A stretch of 10,532 bases of DNA, taken from positions 1 through 10,532 of the forward strand of contig DASZRL010000037.1 of NCBI GenBank assembly GCA_035549175.1, read 5' to 3'. Positions 1 through 6,263 of this stretch are shown piece by piece (position 1 is the stretch's first letter; each line of letters opens with the position of its first letter). The notes under the pieces were generated by a model, which saw only the letters and a list, made by a program, of their open reading frames with translations, was not told the origin of the DNA and made no database searches. Both the position numbers and the translations under genes were made by a program. The DNA comes from DASTSN01 sp035549175 (GTDB taxonomy: Bacteria > Bacteroidota > Bacteroidia > Chitinophagales > Chitinophagaceae).

Positions 1-503
1 AAAATAAGATGACACGCGTTTGCTGTTATCCCTATTTTTTCAAGGATTGAGTTTATTTCAGATTCGATCTCTGGAGAAGTAAGCTCATCTGGTATTATAC
101 GAAGACCAAATTCTTGAATTCCATATTTTCCCTTTATACCACTAATCGCGGCAACAAAACTATTTGAGTTATGTACATGTAAAACTGGGATTGGGCATAC
201 CGACTTTTCAAAAAGCCTGTTAAAAATATATTCAATTCTATGTGTATCGTCATTTTCCTTATGTTTCATCAACACGGTGTCAATAAAACAACAATTAGTA
301 TTCCAATTCTGCGCATACCGCTTACAGAATAAGTCTAAATGATCTTCAATAGTTTTTGGTTTCTTTCCTTCGGCACTCCATTCCAATGGAGTTACTTCTA
401 ATAATGGAATGACATTCTTCTTAACAGGGTCTCTAAGTTTGCTCAATGCTAAGAATTCCCCATGTTTGGATTTCATCACAGGCATATAAAATTTATTGTT
501 CAT
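1..503 (-). CDS. Beta-family protein (Beta_protein type), 3' end beyond window
   Basis: This reading frame is open from an ATG at 503 to the left edge without a stop, giving 167 complete codons of a truncated gene. The protein starts MNNKFYMPVMKSKHGEFLAL and continues with VIPLLEVTP (residues ~31-39), a CCFID strand (~71-75), a CPIPVLHVHNS stretch (~102-112) and GLRIIPDEL (~133-141). The opening pattern (Y-P-x-x-K-x-K-x-G-E-F-x-A-L, then IPLLEV) is what I know of the 'beta family protein' group (Pfam Beta_protein), a poorly characterised family found in phages and bacterial islands. A strong SD, GGAGGT (510-515, minus), lies 6 bases before the ATG and directly abuts the stop of the upstream XRE-ImmA gene; only 13 bases separate the two genes, so they are probably co-transcribed and coupled. 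Biochemical function is unknown. Family assignment is by pattern memory; the frame itself was read codon by codon. Confidence 0.75.
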   Translation of the reverse strand, partial: MNNKFYMPVMKSKHGEFLALSKLRDPVKKNVIPLLEVTPLEWSAEGKKPKTIEDHLDLFCKRYAQNWNTNCCFIDTVLMKHKENDDTHRIEYIFNRLFEKSVCPIPVLHVHNSNSFVAAISGIKGKYGIQEFGLRIIPDELTSPEIESEINSILEKIGITANACHLI

Positions 504-516
504 ATTAATACCTCCA

Positions 517-1782
517 TCAAATTTCATTAGCAAATTGTTGACGTACTTTCCCCTGTCCAATTAGATCATTGTATAAGTAATATTCTCCTTTCTCCCAACG
601 AATTCTCCCCGCTACCAAAGCCGGATGAATTTTCAATTTTTTAGCTTGGTTAAGAATAGTATTTTCAGAAGGACTAAATCGCGCAAGCGAAATCTTCCAA
701 ATATCATCTGGAATAATTGCATTTAGTGCATACTTGTCTGCTTCTTCCTCAATTCCTTCTCTCTTCACATCTAAGTCATCAAAAATCATTTTCACTTCAC
801 TATTCAAATGAAGAATGATATGAGCCAGTTCATGAAAAAGTACAAACCAAAAATTATCCAATCTGTCATATCTAAGCGATAATGCTATCACCGGATAGAT
901 TTCGTCTAACAACAGTGCCGCACCATCAATGTGGGTTCCTTCCAAATGAGGCTCAATAACAACTCTAACCCCGCTTGCCCTTAAAAATTCAATGGCCGAA
1001 ATAGGACCATTTGGCTCTGAACTAAGTTGAGCTAATTGAGAAAGCCAATCTGATGAAACAATTTTCTTATTAAAAAATGACGTCAGTTCTTGACCTCTTG
1101 CTTTCAGCAATACCTTGGCATACCATGCGTTAAGTGCAAACACATTCACTTCTGATCCGCTTCTAATCGTAGTTTTATTAAATGCCGGTTGCAACTCGCG
1201 TATTCCTGCTGAAAAATATAATTCAGCAATAAGCTTATCAGAATTTTGTACTGCATCATTCAATGTCCCGGCAAAATTTGGGAACCATTTTTGCTGAAAC
1301 ATTTGGCGGAAAGGATATTTTTTGACGTTATAGATATCAGGTGCTTCTATTTCCTTGATTTGGACATCGGCGCTAATATCTATGCCCAAAACACCAGACA
1401 CCTTTTGTAAAGTCCTTAAACTTGCAGTTTCGTATTTTTCAGCTTCATATTTTTGGATTTGCTGCGCTTTAAGACCTAATTTTTCTGCCAAGTCAGCTTG
1501 CGTAAGACCGTTAGCAATTCGAGCCTTTATTAAGGCAAGTGGAAGATCATTTAAGTCCTTCACTTGTGTAATCACAACACGGCCCTCTTTAAGGTCTTCA
1601 TACTCTTTTGCATCGGCTAAAAGTTGATTTAACTTAAACTGTATAGCATCTTTTTGCGCTTTAATTATTTCAGGATGAACGTCTTTAACATCTGCAGAAG
1701 TTGCAGAAAATTGATCTAAGGATTCTTGAAATTGTTCAATCTGTCCTTTAATTATTTTGTATTGTCTATCATTTGTTATCAT
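517..1782 (-). CDS. XRE-family HTH regulator fused to ImmA/IrrE (M78) metallopeptidase
   Basis: The 421-residue protein has three parts. Residues 1-75 are a mainly helical lead-in of the kind seen in HigA-like antitoxins. Residues ~80-135 form an XRE/HTH_3 DNA-binding domain (LIKARIANGLTQADLAEKLG, then QQIQKYE and the LRTLQKVSGVLGI helix). The C-terminal half is an ImmA/IrrE-type peptidase with the zinc motif HELAH at 317-321 and a downstream glutamate in EEEADKYA (345-352), so the catalytic residues look intact. In known members the peptidase cleaves a repressor or the HTH binds the operon's own promoter; the target here is unknown. Its ATG overlaps the stop of the upstream gene (ATGA, 1779-1782), and a strong SD GGGAGGTG (1787-1794, minus) sits inside that gene, so the start is firm. 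The gene is AT-rich, unlike the chromosome to the right. Likely role: autoregulator of the three-gene cassette. Confidence 0.9.
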   Translation of the reverse strand: MITNDRQYKIIKGQIEQFQESLDQFSATSADVKDVHPEIIKAQKDAIQFKLNQLLADAKEYEDLKEGRVVITQVKDLNDLPLALIKARIANGLTQADLAEKLGLKAQQIQKYEAEKYETASLRTLQKVSGVLGIDISADVQIKEIEAPDIYNVKKYPFRQMFQQKWFPNFAGTLNDAVQNSDKLIAELYFSAGIRELQPAFNKTTIRSGSEVNVFALNAWYAKVLLKARGQELTSFFNKKIVSSDWLSQLAQLSSEPNGPISAIEFLRASGVRVVIEPHLEGTHIDGAALLLDEIYPVIALSLRYDRLDNFWFVLFHELAHIILHLNSEVKMIFDDLDVKREGIEEEADKYALNAIIPDDIWKISLARFSPSENTILNQAKKLKIHPALVAGRIRWEKGEYYLYNDLIGQGKVRQQFANEI

Positions 1783-2246
1783 ATTGCACCTCCCTTACTT
1801 AAAAAGTTTAGTACTCTAATGATTCCCTTTCGCTGCCCGCTATCAGTGTCGGTTTGGAAGAACTCAATAAATGGCCTCCCGGAATTTGCTTCTACATATG
1901 TTGAAGGAAAATATTCACCCATGTATTTTGCCTTCTGTGATTTCGTTCCTGTTGAAAAATCTAAAAACACTGGATCAATTTTGTAGGGATCAACAAATCT
2001 TGGGTCCCAAACTACCTCATAGTCATTCGGCTTTGGTTTCGCTGTAACGAAACTGCCATCTAAAAAGACTTGAGGACAACCCAATGTGAATAAATGATCA
2101 AGTCCATTTTTTAACCCATCAAGAAGCTCAATCCGCCACGGCGTTAGGCCATAACGTTGATAAATATCACTCCAACTAGCATCGTGAATTCCAGGTGGAA
2201 GCAGTGGCCATAGTGCGCCAGGGACAATAACGAATTCAGGTATCAT
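1779..2246 (-). CDS. DUF6932-like protein with nucleotidyltransferase-type motif
   Basis: The 155-residue protein is the first gene of the cassette. It contains LPPGIHDASW (16-25), a helix LLDGLKNGLDHLFTLG (41-56), then the motif VFLDGSFVTAKPKPNDYEVVWD (60-81), and EFFQTDTDSGQRKGII (128-143). The block hGS-x8-DxE (G64-S65, D75, E77) fits the nucleotidyltransferase-fold signature hG[GS]...Dh[DE]h, so both first metal-binding acids are present; the third acid is not obvious, perhaps D91 or D96. From memory the pattern matches the DUF6932 family, which is uncharacterised. By context (partner of an XRE-ImmA fusion, coupled by ATGA) it could be the effector or toxin, like MNT/AbiEii-type nucleotidyltransferases, but that is inference. 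The start at 2246 has no SD; the operator palindrome lies immediately upstream, leaving room for only a very short leader. Confidence 0.72.
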   Translation of the reverse strand: MIPEFVIVPGALWPLLPPGIHDASWSDIYQRYGLTPWRIELLDGLKNGLDHLFTLGCPQVFLDGSFVTAKPKPNDYEVVWDPRFVDPYKIDPVFLDFSTGTKSQKAKYMGEYFPSTYVEANSGRPFIEFFQTDTDSGQRKGIIRVLNFLSKGGAI

Positions 2247-2247
2247 A

Positions 2248-2267
2248 ACACAATTATATCATTGTGT
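2248..2267 (-). promoter_or_regulatory. Inverted-repeat operator at the start of the XRE-ImmA cassette
   Basis: The arms ACACAAT (2248-2254) and ATTGTGT (2261-2267) are a perfect 7-bp inverted repeat around the 6-base spacer TATATC. The site begins one base upstream of the first gene's ATG and covers any ribosome-binding or transcription-start position. It also contains TATAAT on the minus strand (2258-2253). Dyads of this size are typical XRE operators, so autorepression by the HTH-ImmA protein is the simplest reading. The 9-mer TATATCATT inside it (2255-2263) recurs at 2308-2316, 53 bp (about five helical turns) upstream, possibly a second half-site. Confidence 0.6.
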
Positions 2268-2270
2268 CGC

Positions 2271-2278
2271 CAAAGATA
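2271..2278 (-). promoter_or_regulatory. Candidate -7 promoter element of the cassette (TATCTTTG)
   Basis: On the minus strand TATCTTTG matches the Bacteroidota -7 consensus TAnnTTTG exactly. Transcription would start near 2264, inside the palindrome, leaving a leader of about 18 bases. No good TTTG -33 element is seen at the expected distance. The alternative is the classical TATAAT at 2258-2253, which would give a nearly leaderless transcript and also lacks a -35. Confidence 0.4.
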
Positions 2279-2389
2279 AATAAAAAAATGAAGTGTTTTC
2301 TAATTTTTATATCATTATATACCAAATATTTAATATCCTAAATGGAAAAAGTGGAACTGAGAAGGTAGTTATGGAGGTAGCTTTGTATA

Positions 2390-2413
2390 AATAGCTGTAG
2401 GCAGCTGGCTATT
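2390..2413. repeat. Small inverted repeat near element end
   Basis: Arms AATAGC (2390-2395) and GCTATT (2408-2413) are perfectly complementary, and a nested AGCTG/CAGCT hairpin with TAGG loop lies inside (2393-2406). It sits in the AT-rich non-coding stretch between the cassette promoter and the tRNA (2279-2504), which carries no plausible gene. It could be a terminator, a protein-binding site near the attachment site, or chance. Confidence 0.3.
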
Positions 2414-2433
2414 AAATAAAAAGAAAGCCTATT

Positions 2434-2453
2434 TGTTGTACCTATGTTGTACC
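2434..2453. repeat. Tandem 9-bp direct repeats near the att site
   Basis: TGTTGTACC occurs at 2434-2442 and again at 2445-2453, 11 bp apart, i.e. about one helical turn. The pair lies about 50 bp inside the element from the tRNA 3' end. Short same-face direct repeats at this distance from an attachment site are what arm-type binding sites of a tyrosine integrase or excisionase look like; this role is inferred from position only. Confidence 0.4.
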
Positions 2454-2492
2454 AAAAGAAAAAGCGACTATGAATTTTACTTCATAATCGCT
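2454..2492 (-). terminator. Rho-independent terminator downstream of tRNA-Phe
   Basis: On the minus strand AGCGATTATGAA (2492-2481) pairs with TTCATAGTCGCT (2474-2463), twelve pairs with a single G-U, around a six-base loop, followed by the T-rich tract TTTTTCTTTT. It lies 12 bases past the tRNA 3' end in the same direction and should end the tRNA transcript before it enters the cassette. It is on the element side of the junction. Confidence 0.75.
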
Positions 2493-2504
2493 TGATTTTC
2501 TAAG

Positions 2505-2524
2505 TGGTGTGGGGCGGGATCGAA
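2505..2524. other. Putative attachment-site core in the tRNA-Phe 3' end
   Basis: The tRNA 3' half (T loop, T-stem 3' strand, acceptor 3' strand) is the usual attB core for tyrosine integrases. The G+C drop begins right after it, and the acceptor mismatch falls within it. No second copy of this segment is found in the window, so the other att repeat must lie beyond the left edge if the element is complete. The exact crossover limits cannot be fixed from one junction. Confidence 0.45.
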
Positions 2525-2577
2525 CCGCCGACACAAGGATTTTCAGTCCTTTGCTCTACCAACTGAGCTACCGCACC
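2505..2577 (-). tRNA. tRNA-Phe (anticodon GAA)
   Basis: The minus strand folds as a complete 73-base tRNA: acceptor GGTGCGG/CCACACC, D arm GCTCAGTTGGTAGAGC, anticodon arm AAGGA-CTGAAAA-TCCTT with anticodon GAA (2544-2542), five-base variable loop GTGTC, T arm GGCGG-TTCGATC-CCGCC and discriminator A. CCA is not encoded. The acceptor stem is imperfect: position 5 is C and position 68 is A, where a C-G pair is expected; all other stems are fully paired. The 3' end is exactly where composition changes from GC-rich to AT-rich, so the A68 may come from an integrated element. One mismatch need not abolish function. Confidence 0.97.
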
Positions 2578-2604
2578 AGGCTCCCGCTATTTCCAAACGG
2601 GCAG

Positions 2605-2612
2605 CAAAAATA
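2605..2612 (-). promoter_or_regulatory. Candidate tRNA-Phe promoter -7 element (TATTTTTG)
   Basis: Minus-strand TATTTTTG fits TAnnTTTG and would start transcription about 20 bases before the tRNA 5' end. A TTTG lies further upstream but only about 11 bases away, too close for a standard -33, so only half of the promoter is convincing. It lies on the chromosomal side, so integration would leave tRNA transcription intact. Confidence 0.4.
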
Positions 2613-2650
2613 AAGGTTTGTCCCAAAAAAAGGAAATGTTTCTCAGGGCC

Positions 2651-4918
2651 TTACATGCCATATTCCGCCAGAAACTTGATACGCATGATCTTCAGCTGCT
2701 CCCAGGTAAAATCGTATTCGGCCAGCTCTTCCAGGGCCACCTGCAGGGAGGAGGTTTCACAGCCCTTGAAATATTCCAGGATTTCATTCTGTTCATCCTG
2801 ATCCAGCATCTCGTCGATAGCATAATCCAGGTTCAGCCGGGTCCCGCTGGCGGCGATCGTCTCCATCTCCTCCAGCATTTCATCCATCCGCCATCCCTTG
2901 TTCTTGGCAATGGTGTCCAGGGGGATTTTCTTATCCGTCTGCTGGATGATATACACTTTATTCCCGCTCTTGTTGACCACGCTCTTCATCACAAAGTCAT
3001 CGGGCCGCTCGATCTGGTTTTCCTCCACGTATTTGGCAATCAGGTCCACAAAGGGCTTTCCGTACCGCAGGGCCTTCCCCTTGCTCACGCCCTGGCACTT
3101 ATCGAGGTCATTTACGGTAATAGGGTACAACGTGGCCATATCCTGCAGCGAGGTCTCCAGGAAAATAACAAAGGGTGGTAATCCCTTCTTCTTAGCCTCC
3201 TTCTGACGCAGCTCCTTGAGCATCTCAAAGAGCTTCTCGTCGGTGGCTGCCGCGCCGCCGCTCTCCCCACCGCCTTCCTCGTCATCCTCGTTGGCATCCT
3301 CATACAGGTTGTTCAGCACAATCGGGAAGGATTTAGGCTTTTTCATAAACGCTTCCCCCGCCCGGGTGATCTTAAGTACCCCGTACTCTTCAATGTCCTT
3401 GCTCAGCAGGCCGGCCAGCAGCAGCTGCCGGATCAGGGAATTCCAGAAATGAGCGGCCTGGTCGTTGCCGCAGCCAAACTCGCCGAGACCTTCGTGGCGG
3501 AACATCTGTATCTGGGGCGTCAGCTTGCCGGTAATGATGTTCACCACATAGTCGGTAGCAAACCGTTCGTCCAGCGCCCGGATCGACTTCAATACCTTGA
3601 CCGCCTCCTCCCGCGCCTCAATCTTCTCCTTGGGGTGCTTACAGTTATCGCAGTTGCCGCAGTTATCCCGGGTATATTCCTCCCCGAAATACCCCATCAG
3701 GATCCGGCGCCGGCAAACACCGCTCTCCGCGAAGGCTACCGTTTCCCCGATGAGCTGGGCGCCCACTTCCCGCTCGCTAAGCGGTTTGTCGCGCATCAGG
3801 TGCTCCAGCTTGGAAACATCCTTATGAGAGTAATACAGGATGCACTTGCCTTCCATGCCATCACGGCCGGCACGGCCGGTTTCCTGGTAATAGTTTTCGA
3901 TGGATTTGGGAATATTATAATGGATCACGAACCGGATATCCGGCTTGTCGATTCCCATCCCGAAGGCGATGGTAGCGACGATGACCTGCACGTCCTCATT
4001 TAAGAACTGGTCCTGCCGTTCAGCCCGCAGCTTGCTGTCGATCCCGGCATGATAGGCCACCGCCCGGATATCATTTTTCTGGAGCAGTTCAGCGAGTTCC
4101 TCCGTGGTCTTTCGGTTGGTGGTATAGATAATGCCGCTCTTGCCCTTATTCTGGGTGATAAAACGGACGATGCTCTTGAGAGTCTGTTCCTTCTTGACCT
4201 TGGGCTGAACTTCGTAATACAGGTTAGGCCGGTTAAACGAAGAGGTATAGATCCGGGGATCACGCAGGTCCAGGTTCTTGATAATGTCGCTCTGTACCTT
4301 CGGCGTAGCCGTCGCTGTCAGGGCGATCACGGGCACGTCCGGATCGATCTGTATCATCATCTCCCGCAACCGCCGGTATTCCGGCCGGAAATCATGGCCC
4401 CATTCCGAGATACAGTGCGCCTCATCAACAGCGAAGAAAGAAACCTTCAGGTCGCTGAAGAACTCCAGGTTTTCCTGCTTGGTGAGGGTTTCCGGGGCTA
4501 CATACAGCATTTTCGTGTGGCCGGAGAGCAGATCATCATGGACCTCCTTGATTTCCTTTTTGGAGAGGGTGGAGTTCAGAAAATGCGCCACCGCGTCCTT
4601 GCTGCTGTAACTGCGCATCAGGTCCACCTGGTTTTTCATCAGGGCGATCAGCGGACTTACGATGATTGCCACGCCTTCGCTCACCAGGGCCGGCAGCTGA
4701 TAGCACAGGCTCTTTCCGCCGCCCGTAGGCATGATTACGAAGGTATCGTGGCCGGCCAGCACGGATTCGATGATGCTGGCCTGGTTATCCTTGAACTTAT
4801 CAAACCCAAAATGCTCCTGCAGCGCCTTGAGAAGATTCGGGGAGCCCTTGGCCGGCTTATCCCCCTTTTTGGCGACCGCCTTTTTGGTGGCAGGCCGCTT
4901 CTTGGTAGATGTTCCCAT
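2651..4918 (-). CDS. recQ: ATP-dependent DNA helicase RecQ
   Basis: This 755-residue 3'-5' superfamily-2 helicase acts in recombination and repair of stalled forks. A lysine-rich tail (1-26) precedes the helicase core: Walker A MPTGGGKS (63-70), DEAH (165-168), aromatic-rich loop around SEWGHDFRP (171-179), TATAT (201-205), and motif VI QETGRAGRDG (345-354). The RecQ zinc site is complete (C402, C420, C423, C426), followed by the winged-helix RQC region (~430-535). An acidic, glycine-rich linker (540-560) leads to an HRDC domain (~562-640) and an extra helical C-terminal module (~665-755) resembling HTH_40. This domain order and length are usual for Bacteroidota RecQ, which are longer than the E. 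coli enzyme. The ATG at 4918 has no SD. The gene is transcribed away from kdsD, a neighbour arrangement I recall as common in Bacteroidota, and towards the tRNA. Confidence 0.97.
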   Translation of the reverse strand: MGTSTKKRPATKKAVAKKGDKPAKGSPNLLKALQEHFGFDKFKDNQASIIESVLAGHDTFVIMPTGGGKSLCYQLPALVSEGVAIIVSPLIALMKNQVDLMRSYSSKDAVAHFLNSTLSKKEIKEVHDDLLSGHTKMLYVAPETLTKQENLEFFSDLKVSFFAVDEAHCISEWGHDFRPEYRRLREMMIQIDPDVPVIALTATATPKVQSDIIKNLDLRDPRIYTSSFNRPNLYYEVQPKVKKEQTLKSIVRFITQNKGKSGIIYTTNRKTTEELAELLQKNDIRAVAYHAGIDSKLRAERQDQFLNEDVQVIVATIAFGMGIDKPDIRFVIHYNIPKSIENYYQETGRAGRDGMEGKCILYYSHKDVSKLEHLMRDKPLSEREVGAQLIGETVAFAESGVCRRRILMGYFGEEYTRDNCGNCDNCKHPKEKIEAREEAVKVLKSIRALDERFATDYVVNIITGKLTPQIQMFRHEGLGEFGCGNDQAAHFWNSLIRQLLLAGLLSKDIEEYGVLKITRAGEAFMKKPKSFPIVLNNLYEDANEDDEEGGGESGGAAATDEKLFEMLKELRQKEAKKKGLPPFVIFLETSLQDMATLYPITVNDLDKCQGVSKGKALRYGKPFVDLIAKYVEENQIERPDDFVMKSVVNKSGNKVYIIQQTDKKIPLDTIAKNKGWRMDEMLEEMETIAASGTRLNLDYAIDEMLDQDEQNEILEYFKGCETSSLQVALEELAEYDFTWEQLKIMRIKFLAEYGM

Positions 4919-5278
4919 TACTCAGAGTTTTTCCTTTCCCTTCAATTGGTTGATTTATAAGATACTGATTTTAGCCCGAAACCCCGTTGCCGGCGTTCAT
5001 AATTTCTTAACAAACCCGGTTCCGGGCAGGCTCCCGCATTTTTGTCCGAAGGAATTCGTCTGTCGGATCCGGTTTGAAAAGGAGGCAGCCGGTTGGTGGC
5101 AGGCAAACGGTCTTACGGGCCGGCGGTCCCGGGATCCCCGTTTCCGGTGCAAGAATTGGGGATGCGAATTTACAAATCCGCCGGCGAAATCCCCCTTCAG
5201 AAAGGTTAAAAATTTGACCCCGTGACCGTTACCGCTTGTACAAATCCTTCAAAATCCGCTAATTTTACCGCCTTAAAC
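4919..5278. other. Divergent recQ/kdsD intergenic region
   Basis: No convincing gene lies here. It must contain the recQ promoter (minus) and the kdsD promoter (plus). For recQ the only weak candidate is TATCTTAT (minus, about 4964-4957), which fits TAnnTTTG poorly. For kdsD see the entry at 5206-5216. A small palindrome CCCGG-TT-CCGGG lies near 5013-5024. Reading-through frames in this stretch are short and lack family features. Confidence 0.5.
5206..5216 (+). promoter_or_regulatory. Weak candidate kdsD promoter
   Basis: TTAAAAATTTG resembles the Bacteroidota -7 element but with four rather than two bases between TA and TTTG. It would give a leader of about 55 bases to the ATG at 5279. A start at the upstream GTG (5222) would leave almost no leader, which is a minor argument for the ATG. 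Confidence 0.3.
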
Positions 5279-6241
5279 ATGCAAACAACCGTTCAGCAGA
5301 TCGCCCGGCGCACCATAGCGCTTGAAGCTCAGTCGGTTTCCGCGCTGGCGGACCATATCAATGCCGATTTTGAGCGGGCCGTGCAGGCCCTGCAGGCCTG
5401 CCAGGGCCGCGTGGTGGTAAGCGGCATCGGCAAGAGTGCCATCATCGGCCAGAAAATCGTGGCCACCTTCAATTCCACCGGTACGCCTTCCCTGTTCATG
5501 CATGCCGCCGACGCCATCCACGGTGACCTCGGCATGGTTCAGCGGGACGATGTCGTCCTGGTGATCAGCAAGAGCGGTTCCAGCCCGGAAATCAAGGTGC
5601 TCGTACCGCTGATCAGGCAGTTCGGTAACATCCTCATCGCCATGGTAGGGCATACCGGCTCCTATCTCGCCGCGCAGGCAGATATTGTCCTGGATACCAC
5701 CGTCGACCAGGAGGCCTGCCCCAATAACCTGGCGCCCACCACCAGCACCACGGCCCAGCTGGTCATGGGAGACGCCCTGGCGGTAGTACTCATGGAGCTG
5801 CGTGGATTTGGCAACGAGGATTTTGCCAGGTATCATCCGGGCGGCACCCTGGGTAAAAAACTCTACCTGCGGGTAAGCGATCTGTATACCCTGAATGAAC
5901 GGCCCGCCGTACGCCCGGACCAGTCCCTTAAGGAAGTAATCCTGGAGATCACCCGCAAGCGGTTGGGCGTGACCGCCGTCACGGACAGCCAGGACAACCT
6001 GCTGGGCATCATCACCGACGGCGACCTGCGGCGCATGCTGGAAAAAAACCTCCCGATCGATGGCATCACGGCCTCCGACATCATGACCGCCCATCCCAGG
6101 ACGATCCCGGCGGGCGCGCTTGCTGTCGAAGCGCTGGACCTGCTGCGCCGCCACGAAATCACCCAGCTCGCGGTAGTGGACGGGTCCCGCTACCTGGGCA
6201 TCGTCCACCTGCACGACCTGATCAGGGAAGGACTTATTTAA
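5279..6241 (+). CDS. kdsD: D-arabinose-5-phosphate isomerase (KpsF/GutQ/KdsD family)
   Basis: The enzyme interconverts ribulose-5-phosphate and arabinose-5-phosphate, the first step of Kdo synthesis for lipopolysaccharide, in the cytoplasm. The 320-residue protein has a SIS domain (~35-175; GIGKSA 49-54, HAADAIHGDLG 75-85, ISKSGSSPEIK 96-106, QEACPNNLAPT 144-154, YHPGGTLGKKL 185-195) and two CBS domains (~198-258 and ~265-320). Catalytic residues proposed for E. coli KdsD (K59, E111, E152, H193) align at a constant offset of 7 to K52, E104, E145 and H186, all present. The start is placed at ATG 5279 because family members begin at about this point; a GTG at 5222 would add 19 residues of no family likeness. 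manC follows after 22 bases, so a joint envelope-sugar transcript is likely. KpsF and GutQ are paralogues of the same activity, so the symbol follows role. Confidence 0.93.
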   Translation: MQTTVQQIARRTIALEAQSVSALADHINADFERAVQALQACQGRVVVSGIGKSAIIGQKIVATFNSTGTPSLFMHAADAIHGDLGMVQRDDVVLVISKSGSSPEIKVLVPLIRQFGNILIAMVGHTGSYLAAQADIVLDTTVDQEACPNNLAPTTSTTAQLVMGDALAVVLMELRGFGNEDFARYHPGGTLGKKLYLRVSDLYTLNERPAVRPDQSLKEVILEITRKRLGVTAVTDSQDNLLGIITDGDLRRMLEKNLPIDGITASDIMTAHPRTIPAGALAVEALDLLRRHEITQLAVVDGSRYLGIVHLHDLIREGLI

Positions 6242-6263
6242 CTGAAACCCGGAACCGAAGCTT

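Larger units (their letters stand above)
1..2504. mobile_element. End of a genomic island integrated at tRNA-Phe
   Basis: This AT-rich stretch differs sharply from the GC-rich DNA beyond the tRNA. It ends at a tRNA 3' end, carries arm-like direct repeats near that end, and encodes accessory genes typical of islands (XRE-ImmA, beta family, DUF6932). Its second and third genes have strong SD sequences, unlike the core genes in the window. No integrase, transposase or conjugation gene is visible, so the class of element is unknown and only one end is seen. Confidence 0.6.

Noticed and set aside
2618..3181. Plus-strand 187-residue frame between the tRNA and recQ
   Set aside because: Mostly opposite the recQ 3' end (HRDC and C-terminal module); no independent support.
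4049..4960. Plus-strand 303-residue frame opposite recQ
   Set aside because: It is a shadow of the recQ reading frame in GC-rich DNA; no domain likeness, and recQ is certain.
5222..5278. GTG start extending KdsD by 19 residues
   Set aside because: The extension has no family likeness, and the ATG at 5279 places the SIS domain at the usual distance from the N-terminus.
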